The notes: generated from the letters alone by a model not told the origin. Positions 45,875 through 55,172 are shown, numbered from the stretch's first letter. The stretch is 64,000 nt of DNA from Gammaproteobacteria bacterium (GCA_030429175.1 JAUIDD010000005.1:1-64000), one strand, 5' to 3'. Program-made: numbers and translations.

Positions 45875-46966
45875 ATGTTAATAGCGCGTAAAATCAAAAA
45901 ACTTCTATCGAGCTGTGTTATTCCTTATCTGAATAAAGATCTGGTGACAGCCGATGCCATTAGTAGCCTAGTAGTTGAAGGCAAAATAGTTAAGTTAAGC
46001 TTGAATGTACGATTCCCACTGCCGCAAGCGGATCAGAAGCTATTAATCAATAACATCCAATCGAAGCTTGCTGACTTCGAAGTTGATGTGATGATCAAAA
46101 CAACTGTTGAGACGCATCGTTGCCAGCCGCATGTACCATTGTTATCAGGCGTTAAAAATATTATCGCGATTTCATCGGGCAAGGGGGGTGTGGGTAAATC
46201 GACGACGGCAGTTAATATTGCTTTGGCGTTGAAACAAGCTGGCGCACGAGTTGGTTTGTTAGATGCAGATATTTATGGGCCAAACCAGCCGCAAATGCTT
46301 GGTATCGATCAAAAGCCTGAAGTGATTGACGATAGGCTGATGGTGCCGATTGAGCGTTATGGTATGCAGACGATTTCTTTTGGCAATTTGATTGGCGCAG
46401 AAACGCCGGCGATTTGGCGCGGGCCCATGGTAACAAAAGCGTTAATGCAGTTAGTATTTCAAACGCGTTGGGAAAATTTAGATTATTTGATTATTGATAT
46501 GCCGCCGGGCACGGGTGATATTCAATTGACTCTCTCAAAGAAAGTACCCGTGAGTGGGGCGGTGGTAGTGACCACACCGCAGGATATTGCGTTGATTGAT
46601 GCACGTAAGGGTTTGGAAATGTTTCATAAGGTTGAGGTTAATTTACTCGGCATAATTGAGAATATGAGCCACTTCGAATGCCCACATTGCAAAGCGCAAA
46701 CTTTATTGTTCGGCGAACATGGTGGGGACGCTCTTGCTGAAGCAACCGGTGTGCCGGTGATTGGTAAGGTGCCATTGGCGTTGGATATTCGTCAAGATGC
46801 TGATCGTGGGTTGCCAACAGTTGAAGCGCAGCCTGACAGTAAACTTGCAAAAACTTATTGTGATATTGCGTTAACGATAGCAGCAAGATTATCATTAATG
46901 CCTATCGTTGAAACGATTGGTGGACAAAATCAAAAAGGAGGTATTACCTATGTCGATAAAGTCTGA
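45875..46966 (+). CDS. mrp: Mrp/ApbC iron-sulfur cluster carrier ATPase
   Basis: About 363 residues from the ATG at 45875. An N-terminal DUF59-like segment is followed by the deviant Walker [20 protein letters not shown], the switch IDMPPGTGD and the cluster-binding HFECPHC. It loads Fe-S clusters onto target proteins and is often divergent from metG, as here. Its 3' end overlaps the start of dcd by 17 bases. Confidence 0.95.
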   Translation: MLIARKIKKLLSSCVIPYLNKDLVTADAISSLVVEGKIVKLSLNVRFPLPQADQKLLINNIQSKLADFEVDVMIKTTVETHRCQPHVPLLSGVKNIIAISSGKGGVGKSTTAVNIALALKQAGARVGLLDADIYGPNQPQMLGIDQKPEVIDDRLMVPIERYGMQTISFGNLIGAETPAIWRGPMVTKALMQLVFQTRWENLDYLIIDMPPGTGDIQLTLSKKVPVSGAVVVTTPQDIALIDARKGLEMFHKVEVNLLGIIENMSHFECPHCKAQTLLFGEHGGDALAEATGVPVIGKVPLALDIRQDADRGLPTVEAQPDSKLAKTYCDIALTIAARLSLMPIVETIGGQNQKGGITYVDKV

Positions 46967-47516
46967 TCATTGGATTCGCCGTATGGTAGAAAAGCACGAT
47001 ATGATTACACCTTTTGAGGCTGGTCAGGTGCGTTATCGTGGCGATGAGAAGATCGTTTCTTATGGTACGTCGAGTTATGGCTATGATGTGCGTTGTGCCG
47101 ATGAATTTAAAGTGTTTACCAATATTAATTCGTCGATTGTCGATCCTAAAAAATTCGATCCAAACAGTTTTATTGATATCAAGGCTGACGTTTGTATTAT
47201 CCCGCCAAATTCTTTTGCGCTCGCGCGTACGATCGAATACTTCAAAATTCCACGTAGTGTTTTAACGATTTGTTTGGGTAAATCAACTTATGCACGCTGC
47301 GGTATTATTGTGAATGTCACACCATTGGAGCCTGAGTGGGAGGGGCATGTAACATTAGAATTCTCTAACACCACAAATTTACCTGCAAAAATCTATGCAA
47401 ATGAAGGTGTGGCGCAGATGTTATTCCTCGAGTCTGATGAGGTGTGTGCGGTTTCCTATGCAGACCGTGGTGGTAAATACCAGGGTCAGCAGGGCGTGAC
47501 CTTGCCGATCACATAA
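46950..47516 (+). CDS. dcd: dCTP deaminase
   Basis: Makes dUTP from dCTP for thymidylate synthesis. 188 residues from the ATG at 46950, which follows AGGAGG. Family motifs: [37 protein letters not shown] (catalytic Glu near its end) and [15 protein letters not shown] at the C-terminus. Overlaps mrp and is followed 3 bases later by a GNAT gene. Confidence 0.96.
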   Translation: MSIKSDHWIRRMVEKHDMITPFEAGQVRYRGDEKIVSYGTSSYGYDVRCADEFKVFTNINSSIVDPKKFDPNSFIDIKADVCIIPPNSFALARTIEYFKIPRSVLTICLGKSTYARCGIIVNVTPLEPEWEGHVTLEFSNTTNLPAKIYANEGVAQMLFLESDEVCAVSYADRGGKYQGQQGVTLPIT

Positions 47517-47519
47517 TAA

Positions 47520-48002
47520 ATGCCTATTAAGCTTGCGCTTCTTAAAGATTACCCAGAGTATATTCCTCAGCTGGCAGCGCTTTGGTATGCGCTGCTAGGT
47601 CGTGTATGGATGCCAGACACATCGATTGATGAAGTCACATCTTGGTATCAAGAATGGCTCAATGACACAATACCACTTGCTTACATTGCATTAGAGGGGA
47701 ATACCTTAGTGGGGTCGTGCTCGTTGCAGATGAATGATGGTGTGCGTCCTGATTTAAAGCCATGGCTTGGTGACCTCATTGTAAATCCAATTTATCAAAA
47801 TCAAGGTATTGGCAGGCAGCTGATAGCAGCGGTTAAGCAGAAGGCAGCGTCTTTGGGTTTTGAGTCACTCTATTTGTTTACGTTTGATGTAAATTTAGAA
47901 AAATATTATCGCCATCTTGGCTGGCAAGTGATTGGGTCTGATCAGTATCAGTCTTATCCTGTCATCATTATGCAGTCTTTTAAATCTCTGAGCAGTCTAT
48001 AA
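47520..48002 (+). CDS. GNAT-family N-acetyltransferase
   Basis: 160 residues with the acetyl-CoA pyrophosphate loop in LIVNPIYQNQGIGRQLI (Q-x-x-G-x-G pattern, about residue 97) and a terminal YYRHLGW segment typical of GNAT folds. The substrate is unknown. Last gene of the mrp-dcd-GNAT run; the IS insertion lies 123 bases after its stop. Confidence 0.85.
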   Translation: MPIKLALLKDYPEYIPQLAALWYALLGRVWMPDTSIDEVTSWYQEWLNDTIPLAYIALEGNTLVGSCSLQMNDGVRPDLKPWLGDLIVNPIYQNQGIGRQLIAAVKQKAASLGFESLYLFTFDVNLEKYYRHLGWQVIGSDQYQSYPVIIMQSFKSLSSL

Positions 48003-48117
48003 TCCTAAAAACTACAGCTGAGTATCTTGCTCTAGCGTGACAAGCGTCATCTATGTGTTGCTGCTTCTACACGGAAAGCGCAACTGTTTTAATGATATTT
48101 TATTGCAACATATACAG

Positions 48118-48125
48118 CTAGATAG
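48118..48125. repeat. 8-bp target of the other IS insertion
   Basis: CTAGATAG abuts the left tip of the complete IS. It does not match the right flank CTAAGTAG, which shows that this IS copy is a recombinant between two insertions. Both 8-mers have the palindromic form CTANNTAG. Confidence 0.75.
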
Positions 48126-49478
48126 TTAACCCTGAATAACGAAGCAATTCTTCTGAGCTTCTTCCATCAAACGTATATACCCGAGCATCAATGATAAAAT
48201 TTTAAAGTAAAAAATAAGTATCTTTGTCCATATACGACGCAGGTTGTAACCCACCGCACTCAATAACGCATTAAGCTTATCGCCATGCTGACCTTTAAGA
48301 TAATTCCTCTTTAACTGCCCATCGCGCTTGGAGTGACCTATCAATGCTTCAATAGCGTTTCTAGATTTCATTTGTCGCTTAAGCCAACGAGTGGCATAAG
48401 TTCGCCTTTTCCTTGCAACATGCACTGATGTCGTCATTTCTGAGTGCCCCTTATAGCCATTGTCAACAAATGCATCTGCAGGGCGAATACCAGTAAGACT
48501 CTCTGTTTGATCGAGTGCTCCAACTAAAGTATGGCCATCATAAGGTGATCCATGTAAGGCTTGCGTTCCAATGATAAATTGACTTTTTTGTGTAGCTACA
48601 ATGCTGACTTTAACTCCGAATTCATAGCGCTTATTTACTTTACCTTTTGCAATACATTCAGCTTCAGGAGCATGCAAACTATAAAGTTTATTTTTGCTAT
48701 CCTTCCTCTGCCCTAATAACTGCTTGCTTTGATTTAATATCGTTTCAAAAAACACACTGCAATGTGGTAGCTTCTCTAGCTGTCGTTCAACATCTCTTGT
48801 TAGTCGACCTAAGTTTGTTTTCAGCTTCTTCATCATCTTTTTCTTGCGTTTATGTTGCTGTGCTCGTGCATAATTATTAATTTTAAATAAGAGCTTTTTA
48901 GAAACATGCTTATAGTTTTGCTTGATCGGTAAGCTATGTTCTTTACATAACGTGCCAATTTTTTGTATTGCTTTTTGCATCAATTTTGAATCTGTAGGAT
49001 AGGTAATAGCTTTTTCCTGCACCGTTGTATCAATATTAACTTTCTTAAAATCACTGAGCCTCACTGCCTTTGTTTTTAAGCCAAGATCTATCGTTAATGA
49101 TAACAATGCTTCAGCATCCTCTGCTTTCATTCGCTTACGCCACTTAGTCATTGAGGTGGGATGTATTGGAAATTCATGTTGAAAATACACTTCGCCACAG
49201 AAATATTGCCAATATGGATTTTCTACCCAACGTATGGGTAAGTCTTCATCTGAAACATTAAACATTTGCTTAATCAAAATCAGACCCGCTATGAGACGAC
49301 TATCTTTCGCTGGACGACCCGTATCACTATCAAACCACCCATTTACAATACTATCTGCTTTAACCCAATCAATTTGAGCAGACATAATACACATAGCGTG
49401 GTTCATATTGATCATTTGCGCCAATTTTTCTCGGAACAGGTCAGTGTTAGGTTCACATTTTTGCTTCGTTTTCATCAA
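48126..49478 (-). CDS. IS5-family DDE transposase
   Basis: 450 residues. The N-terminal DUF772-like part contains WVENPYWQYFCGEVYFQHEF and TSMTKWRKRM. The catalytic triad is visible as Asp150 (VNIDTTVQEKA), Asp339 (AFVDNGYKGHS) and Glu377 (NAIEALIGHSKRDG). The basic insert between the first and second Asp (about 200-230) is lysine-rich. The stop codon TAA is the outermost three bases of the element. The gene is intact and probably active. Confidence 0.93.
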   Translation of the reverse strand: MMKTKQKCEPNTDLFREKLAQMINMNHAMCIMSAQIDWVKADSIVNGWFDSDTGRPAKDSRLIAGLILIKQMFNVSDEDLPIRWVENPYWQYFCGEVYFQHEFPIHPTSMTKWRKRMKAEDAEALLSLTIDLGLKTKAVRLSDFKKVNIDTTVQEKAITYPTDSKLMQKAIQKIGTLCKEHSLPIKQNYKHVSKKLLFKINNYARAQQHKRKKKMMKKLKTNLGRLTRDVERQLEKLPHCSVFFETILNQSKQLLGQRKDSKNKLYSLHAPEAECIAKGKVNKRYEFGVKVSIVATQKSQFIIGTQALHGSPYDGHTLVGALDQTESLTGIRPADAFVDNGYKGHSEMTTSVHVARKRRTYATRWLKRQMKSRNAIEALIGHSKRDGQLKRNYLKGQHGDKLNALLSAVGYNLRRIWTKILIFYFKILSLMLGYIRLMEEAQKNCFVIQG

Positions 49479-49608
49479 AAAATTCCCAGGTTTTTATGTA
49501 CTTTTTCTAGAAAGTGGCAATTTTTACCATAGTTTTTTTCGGCATTATGAATTTTTTATACCATTTTTTAACGTGTTTTTTGAAATATAAGGGGTTATTC
49601 AGGGTTAA
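48126..49608 (-). mobile_element. Complete IS5-like insertion sequence (copy 2)
   Basis: A 1483-bp element with perfect 15-bp terminal inverted repeats (TTAACCCTGAATAAC at 48126-48140 and its complement at 49594-49608) around one transposase gene. The two 8-bp flanks differ, so this copy is not a simple insertion. Its last 120 bp are identical to the copy at the left edge, indicating recent spread. Confidence 0.95.
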
Positions 49609-49616
49609 CTAAGTAG
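49609..49616. repeat. 8-bp IS target-site duplication, second half
   Basis: CTAAGTAG abuts the right tip of the IS and is the reverse complement of 121-128. Read with the tetR fragment that follows, it continues the tetR reading frame. Confidence 0.8.
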
Positions 49617-49773
49617 ACATTACAAATCTATGTCAAATATTCGAATTAATGAAATAGCTTTACAAATTATTTCCACTTTACAAGGTGCTGTTATTGTGGC
49701 CAGGATACAAAAAAAATGCAGAAATTTTCTCCTCAACCTTAAGAGAGCTACTCTATCAATTAAAAACACTTAA
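49609..49773 (+). pseudogene. TetR-family repressor, C-terminal part
   Basis: From the IS tip, an open frame reads LSRHYKSMSNIRINEIALQI, then ISTLQGAVIVARIQKK and CRNFLLNLKRATLSIKNT, and stops at 49771-49773. The LQGAVIVAR segment is the conserved LEGALLLAR-type helix at the end of TetR proteins. It completes the N-terminal part at 121-524. Without the IS and one 8-mer the frame is continuous. The SDR gene begins 34 bases later, so tetR and the SDR gene were an operon. Confidence 0.88.
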
Positions 49774-49807
49774 ATAATTTTTTAAAAACAAAAAATCGGA
49801 GACAAGT

Positions 49808-50566
49808 ATGAATCTTGAATTTAATAACACTCACACCCTAATTGTTGGCGGCAGTAGCGGAATTGGTAAACAAGTTGCCTTAAGAATAATGCAATTAGGA
49901 GGTGATATCTCTATTATTGGGCGTGATACTCATAAGCTTAATGCGTGTAAAGATGAACTAACCAAACTAGGAAACATTAAAACTCTAAATGTCGACATCA
50001 CAAACTTTAATGAAGTACAAGCTATTATACCAGCGCTACCGAGCGTCGACTATTTAGTTAATTGTGCAGGTGTATTTAGCCCAAAACCCTTTCTTGAACA
50101 TACGACTGAGGATTTTACACGTTACCATGAAATCAATCGCGGTATATTCTTTATCACTCAAAAAATTGCTCAAGATATGACTAAAAAAATGCATGGTGCA
50201 ATTGTAAATGTTGGCTCTATGTGGGCAAAGCAAGCTATTAAAGCAACACCTTCTTCTGCATATTCCATGGCAAAAGCGGGTTTACATTCTTTAACTCAGC
50301 ACCTTGCCATGGAATTAGCAGATTTTAATATTCGTGTTAATGCAGTTTCCCCTGCTGTTGTCGAAACACCAATCTATCAAGAATTTATTCCCTCTGATCA
50401 AATACGTACAACTTTAGATTCTTTTAATTCCTTCCATCCCATTGGTCGAATTGGTACACCTAATGATGTAGCAGAAGTAATTTGCTTTTTACTTTCAAGC
50501 GAAGCTTCGTGGGTGACGGGAGCCGTTTGGGATGTTGATGGTGGCGTTATGGCAGGTAGAAATTAA
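49808..50566 (+). CDS. SDR-family oxidoreductase
   Basis: 252-residue classical short-chain dehydrogenase: cofactor motif [21 protein letters not shown], and the catalytic [13 protein letters not shown] (Tyr-x3-Lys). The substrate is unknown; TetR-linked SDRs are often detoxifying quinone or aldehyde reductases. Its upstream regulator is destroyed by the IS, so it may now be expressed from the IS or constitutively. Ribosome site GGAG. Confidence 0.9.
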   Translation: MNLEFNNTHTLIVGGSSGIGKQVALRIMQLGGDISIIGRDTHKLNACKDELTKLGNIKTLNVDITNFNEVQAIIPALPSVDYLVNCAGVFSPKPFLEHTTEDFTRYHEINRGIFFITQKIAQDMTKKMHGAIVNVGSMWAKQAIKATPSSAYSMAKAGLHSLTQHLAMELADFNIRVNAVSPAVVETPIYQEFIPSDQIRTTLDSFNSFHPIGRIGTPNDVAEVICFLLSSEASWVTGAVWDVDGGVMAGRN

Positions 50567-50621
50567 AATGATCGCCATTATGAATCTGTTGAAGAACTAA
50601 TTGTATAGTGAACCATACACT

Positions 50622-52418
50622 TTAGGCAGGGATGGGTAAGTTTCTAACTTCAGGAATTTTGAATACCCAACCATGTACTTTATGCTTTTTAGTCGACATG
50701 GCGTCAAGCGCAATCAGTGCATCTGCACGCGTTGGATAATCACCATAAAGTACTTTGTAGAGATTGCGGTATCGCACAATACGCAATTGTTTTTTGAGTG
50801 CTGAGTGTGCTGCAAAACGACGCGCATCTTTTAGGCTTGCAGCTGAATATAACTGCACAACATAACCAGTTCTATGTGATTGCAGTTGTGTCATCGCCTG
50901 TGGCTTTGTTGTAGGTTTAGGTTGTGCTGCTGATTTTTTCTTTTTAGCTTTAGGCATTTGCTTAGCGGAAGGTTTAGCGTTCATACGCTCACCTTCGTAT
51001 GTATACTGTGATGCCTTAATAGATTCAGTCACACCAAGCTTCGCATACAGATTACCATACATCGATTTTGGTAGTGGTAATTGGATAAGTTTTTTCAACC
51101 AACTATTAATTTGACGTACATCTTCAACACTCAAAGTACCTGCTTGTTGCTTGAGTAAAATAAGATTATCGATATAAGCATATTGATCATCCATATAGGT
51201 GTTTTCACGGTTATAAACCTGACTCAAATCATTCAACACATCCACCATCGTACGTGTACCGACATTGTAACCAGCTTCTGTTGCTTTTAATGCGTTACGC
51301 GCTGACATAATCGATTGCTTATCGGCTTGGATACGACTAATACCACTTTTAATACCCAAAAATGCCTGACGTGTTTCGCTTACAACACTACGATGAATCG
51401 CTTCCATCTTGCCAAGCGCTGTAACATAATTATAGCGCGCTTGCTTAGTCGAAAAATAAGTTGCACCACCACTGAATGGATCCCAAGTTAACGATAAACC
51501 GTAGTTACCAGCACGCGTGCGTTTAGTCGGTGGTGTTGAACCTGGGTTTTGATAATCCCAGTTATTTGTTAACGCGTAACTACCTGTCGCCTCAACTGAT
51601 GGCAAAAAGCCTGAAGCCTTATTAAAGATATCCTCATGCGCTTGCTGAACTGTATATTGTTGTGATTTTAGTGAGTAGTTTTGTTTTTCTGAAATACTTA
51701 CCCACCTGTTAATATCATTCGGTTGTGGTGTAATCAATGGTACTTGTAATGGCACACCTTGGATAAATAAATAATGTTGACCGGTAATCGCACGTAAGTC
51801 TTCTAATTTATTGTAAAGGTTATTTCGATCAGAAATTTCATTAGCATTCGCCTGATCATAGCGAGACTGCGCATCATAAACACCGGTAATCGCAATCAAA
51901 CCAACTTTAAATTGTTCTTCTGCAGTAACCAGTTGTCGCTTGACTGCTCTGATATTTGCAAGCGTAAAGCGTAATTTATCAAACGCTTGTAACACATCAA
52001 AATAAGCGGTTACCGTACGTGCCATTAAATCTTGTGCTGCTGCAAGATAAGTGGCCGTTGCCGCTCGTACTGATGCCGCCTGCTCACGAATATTCGTCCA
52101 GACACTATAATCAAAAATCGCTTGTGTAGCGGATACAGTGAAAACATTATTAGTCTTCCAACCATCATTACTGCCAGGCGGATTACTATTTGAATACTGA
52201 GGCTGCAGCACATCTGTAACCTCAACCTGAGGAAGGTATGCTGCGACAGCGATCGGGAAGTTTTGCTTGGCAGACCACCAAGTCGATTGGGCTTGCTTAA
52301 AGGTGGGATCGCTTTGCACTGCTTGATGATATACTTCAATCAAATCAACTGCCTGTGTCGTGTTGACCACAGATAGTACCAAACACGATAATCCTGTTAA
52401 TAATAACTTTCTAATCAT
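50622..52418 (-). CDS. tolC: TolC-family outer-membrane channel with C-terminal SPOR domain
   Basis: 598 residues: signal peptide (MIRKLLLTGLSCLVLSVVNT, cleaved before AVDL), then two tandem efflux-protein repeats with the helical tunnel and barrel segments (SVSATQAIFDYSV, EEQFKVGLIAITGVYDAQSR, LSLTWDPFSGGATYF). After about residue 460 comes a lysine/proline linker and a SPOR-like domain (TGYVVQLYSAASLKDARRFA, KVLYGDYPTRADALIALDAM). E. coli TolC (about 490) lacks this extension. SPOR domains bind denuded septal peptidoglycan. Confidence 0.9.
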   Translation of the reverse strand: MIRKLLLTGLSCLVLSVVNTTQAVDLIEVYHQAVQSDPTFKQAQSTWWSAKQNFPIAVAAYLPQVEVTDVLQPQYSNSNPPGSNDGWKTNNVFTVSATQAIFDYSVWTNIREQAASVRAATATYLAAAQDLMARTVTAYFDVLQAFDKLRFTLANIRAVKRQLVTAEEQFKVGLIAITGVYDAQSRYDQANANEISDRNNLYNKLEDLRAITGQHYLFIQGVPLQVPLITPQPNDINRWVSISEKQNYSLKSQQYTVQQAHEDIFNKASGFLPSVEATGSYALTNNWDYQNPGSTPPTKRTRAGNYGLSLTWDPFSGGATYFSTKQARYNYVTALGKMEAIHRSVVSETRQAFLGIKSGISRIQADKQSIMSARNALKATEAGYNVGTRTMVDVLNDLSQVYNRENTYMDDQYAYIDNLILLKQQAGTLSVEDVRQINSWLKKLIQLPLPKSMYGNLYAKLGVTESIKASQYTYEGERMNAKPSAKQMPKAKKKKSAAQPKPTTKPQAMTQLQSHRTGYVVQLYSAASLKDARRFAAHSALKKQLRIVRYRNLYKVLYGDYPTRADALIALDAMSTKKHKVHGWVFKIPEVRNLPIPA

Positions 52419-52492
52419 TACGAAAAAAACCTCTGCAACTACCCGCTGTTTTCAGCTGGGCAATATTACTATTATCCTGTATTGGTAAAAAA

Positions 52493-53797
52493 TTAGCAAT
52501 CTTCAAAAGCGCTTGCGATAATCGCTAATGCCTTATCTTGTATATCTTGCGTATGCGCCAACGAAACAAAACCAGCTTCAAATGCGGATGGAGCAAGATA
52601 TAGTCCTTTATTTAGGCAGGCGTGGAAGAAACGTTTAAAATATTCGCCATTACATTGCATAACCTCAGCATAACAGGTCACATCATCAGCTTGTGTAAAA
52701 AAGAGCCCAAACATGCCTGGTAAGTGATGCACTACCATTGGAATGCTATATTTATTGGCTAAATCTTTGACACCATCTACAAAATAAGCCGTCGACTGTT
52801 CGAGTACCTTATAAGCGACCTCATCTAGTAAGCTCAGTTGTGCTAAGCCTGCTGCCATCGCAATCGGATTACCCGACAAAGTACCCGCTTGATACACCGG
52901 ACCCAATGGCGATAATTGCGCCATAATATCAGCTCGGCCACCAAACGCCCCCACCGGCATACCTCCACCAATGACTTTACCAAACGTCGTGATATCAGCA
53001 GCAACCTGATATAAACCTTGCGCACCTTGCGCATGCACACGAAAACCCGTCATCACTTCATCGATAATTAATAAAATACCATGCACATCACACAGTTCGC
53101 GCAGCCCCTGCAAAAATCCAGGCTGAGGCAAAATCATATTCATATTGCCGGCAATTGGCTCGAGGATAAGTGCTGCAATCGCATTCGGATGTTGCTCAAT
53201 CAATCGTGCAACTGAGTCTAAATCGTTAAACGTTGCCGTGAGTGTATGCTCAACCAAACTTGCTGGCACACCAGGCGAACTTGGTACACCAAATGTCAAC
53301 GCACCTGAACCCGCCTTGACTAATAGGCTATCAGCATGGCCATGATAACAACCTTCAAATTTAATAATCTTATCGCGACCTGTCACACCACGCGCCAAAC
53401 GTATTGCCGACATCGTCGCTTCGGTACCCGAATTTACCATGCGCACCTGATCAACCGAATCGATACGACGACAAATTTCTTCAGCCAGTTGCACTTCTAA
53501 CGCACATGGTGCACCAAAACTCATTGCTTTAGTTAATGCCTGTTGCACCGCTGCAACGACCGTAGGATGATTATGCCCAGCAATCATCGGCCCCCATGAA
53601 CCAACATAATCAATATAACGGTTACCATCAACATCAGTGAGATAAGCACCCTCTGCCGATTCAAAAAATATCGGCTCGCCACCAACTGCGCCAAACGCAC
53701 GAACTGGAGAGTTCACTCCACCTGGAATAAACCGATGAGCTATTTGAAATAGCTGACGTGATTTGTGTGTATTTGGTTTTACGGTTGATATAGACAT
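52493..53797 (-). CDS. hemL: Glutamate-1-semialdehyde 2,1-aminomutase
   Basis: PLP enzyme giving 5-aminolevulinate in the C5 heme pathway. 434 residues; PLP lysine in [18 protein letters not shown] (about residue 270), with [18 protein letters not shown] near the N-terminus. Works in the same pathway as HemJ at 54512. It has its own start region with a fragment of a repeat element upstream. Confidence 0.96.
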   Translation of the reverse strand: MSISTVKPNTHKSRQLFQIAHRFIPGGVNSPVRAFGAVGGEPIFFESAEGAYLTDVDGNRYIDYVGSWGPMIAGHNHPTVVAAVQQALTKAMSFGAPCALEVQLAEEICRRIDSVDQVRMVNSGTEATMSAIRLARGVTGRDKIIKFEGCYHGHADSLLVKAGSGALTFGVPSSPGVPASLVEHTLTATFNDLDSVARLIEQHPNAIAALILEPIAGNMNMILPQPGFLQGLRELCDVHGILLIIDEVMTGFRVHAQGAQGLYQVAADITTFGKVIGGGMPVGAFGGRADIMAQLSPLGPVYQAGTLSGNPIAMAAGLAQLSLLDEVAYKVLEQSTAYFVDGVKDLANKYSIPMVVHHLPGMFGLFFTQADDVTCYAEVMQCNGEYFKRFFHACLNKGLYLAPSAFEAGFVSLAHTQDIQDKALAIIASAFEDC

Positions 53798-53855
53798 AAC
53801 CCGCTCCTACCTTAAAGGAAGTAAGTATAACAGAAAACAGGGGAACTAACATTTG

Positions 53856-53880
53856 CTTTTTCGAGCGAAGATTTGGCTTT
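53856..53880. repeat. 25-bp fragment of the 33407-33548 repeat family
   Basis: Matches the reverse complement of 33506-33530 at 24 of 25 bases (core TTTTTCGAGCGAAGATTT). It lies between hemL and the cysteine-rich gene. Confidence 0.5.
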
Positions 53881-53894
53881 TAGTATAGTTAATA

Positions 53895-54266
53895 TCACTG
53901 CCCCACAAATAGCTGCCCATCAACATGCTTGAGCTTACGCACTTCAGCAAGTGTATGCTCAGTTAAATAACATCTTTGCTTATAGTTGTACCAGCCACTA
54001 TCATCTTTATCACGATATTTGCAATAGATTTTCATAAAGCACTTGTCATTGTCGTTGACTTTTATAAATCCTTTATGATGATCCCCATCACAACACTGCC
54101 CATCCCGATCCATGCAAGGCGTATCATAAAAACGCTTACCTGTCGTACATGAAACACTATTGCGCGCTGCTGCAAAGTTCCACGCACGATGACACTGGAG
54201 CTTAGTTGTAGCAAAAGCTGTAATTGAGAAACACAATAAGAAAAGACAAACTATGCGTTTTTTCAC
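53895..54266 (-). CDS. Small secreted cysteine-rich protein
   Basis: 123 residues: signal peptide (MKKRIVCLFLLCFSITAFA), then a mature domain of about 104 residues with eight cysteines (including a CC pair in DGQCCDGDH), enough for four disulfides. I recognise no family. It is likely periplasmic or secreted. It has no obvious operon partner and is convergent with the rubredoxin gene's neighbourhood. Confidence 0.7.
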   Translation of the reverse strand: MKKRIVCLFLLCFSITAFATTKLQCHRAWNFAAARNSVSCTTGKRFYDTPCMDRDGQCCDGDHHKGFIKVNDNDKCFMKIYCKYRDKDDSGWYNYKQRCYLTEHTLAEVRKLKHVDGQLFVGQ

Positions 54267-54333
54267 GATTCTATCCTTCTAATCTCTGAAAATTACATTA
54301 TAATGGCCATTTTTACCAAACGCGAGAAGTAAG

Positions 54334-54504
54334 ATGGAATATAAACGATATGTATGCCTATTGTGTGGATTCGTCTACGATGAAGAAAAAGGCTGGCCGG
54401 AGGACAATATTGCTGCAGGCACTAAGTGGGAAGATGTTGCTGAAGACTGGTGCTGCCCTGATTGTGGTGCGATGAAGATGGATTTTGAAATGGTAATGGC
54501 GTAG
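54334..54504 (+). CDS. Rubredoxin
   Basis: 56-residue one-iron electron carrier with both metal motifs: [17 protein letters not shown] and [14 protein letters not shown]. Size and spacing are typical. Ribosome site in AAGTAAG, 4-9 bases before the ATG, is weak. Its partners are not evident in the window. Confidence 0.94.
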   Translation: MEYKRYVCLLCGFVYDEEKGWPEDNIAAGTKWEDVAEDWCCPDCGAMKMDFEMVMA

Positions 54505-54511
54505 CGTAACG

Positions 54512-54928
54512 CTACTTCATCACCACCAAAAATACAATGGCGATTAAAATGACGGTTGGTACTTCATTAAAAAAGCGATAAAATTTTGATGAAAAACGAT
54601 TACGATCATGTTTAAAATCATAAACTATCCAACCGCAAACACCATGATATATCCACAATAACAACACCAAAATTAACTTGGCATGCATCCACCACTGCTG
54701 CGAATACCAGACCCACTCATAACCCATCGTCCAATAACCAAAGATCGCTGTCATAATCAGCGCCGGCGTCATAATCCCATTAAATAAGCGTCTTTCCATA
54801 ATTTTAAAACGCTCACGCCCGATTTCATCAATTGCATCAGCATGATACACAAACAGCCTGGGCAAATAAAAAAGACCGGCAAACCACGCCACCATTGCAA
54901 TAATATGCAGGGCTAAAACCACATGCAT
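54512..54928 (-). CDS. hemJ: Protoporphyrinogen oxidase HemJ
   Basis: About 138 residues with four membrane helices and the family pattern LHIIAMVAWFAGLFYLPRLF followed by VYHADAIDE, and later WWMHAKLILVLLLWIYHG. HemJ oxidises protoporphyrinogen IX in many proteobacteria. The ATG at 54928 has AAGGA nine bases upstream; the ATG at 54937 has the site directly against it, so 54928 is preferred. Its start overlaps the upstream small gene by 16 bases. Confidence 0.9.
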   Translation of the reverse strand: MHVVLALHIIAMVAWFAGLFYLPRLFVYHADAIDEIGRERFKIMERRLFNGIMTPALIMTAIFGYWTMGYEWVWYSQQWWMHAKLILVLLLWIYHGVCGWIVYDFKHDRNRFSSKFYRFFNEVPTVILIAIVFLVVMK

Positions 54929-55092
54929 GTTGGACATTCCTTTTGAAAGTTTTTATCGTCACCAATCACATGCGCCATATTTTCGCCAGCAGCCGGTTCA
55001 CGCGACATATTTTCCTTACCAATATAACCCGTTAAGTAGAGCAAACCTGTCAGTAGTAATAGCGCTGCAAGTGTGTAAAAGAAACTATTCAT
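54913..55092 (-). CDS. Small membrane protein, unknown
   Basis: About 59 residues from the ATG at 55092: one helix (SFFYTLAALLLLTGLLYLTG), then a polar tail ending KECPTCMWF with a CxxC. It overlaps hemJ and is on the same strand, which argues for real coupled expression. Function unknown. Confidence 0.6.
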   Translation of the reverse strand: MNSFFYTLAALLLLTGLLYLTGYIGKENMSREPAAGENMAHVIGDDKNFQKECPTCMWF

Positions 55093-55172
55093 CTCCACCC
55101 TCTTTAACCTTTTCAATAATCTGCTATAATCAAATCCCGCATCAAACTGTATAAATTATAGCCGGAAGCATT

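Noticed and set aside
49612-49773. Stand-alone small ORF starting at the ATG near 49630
   Set aside because: Its sequence and frame match the missing TetR C-terminus exactly, so it is a gene fragment rather than a new small gene.
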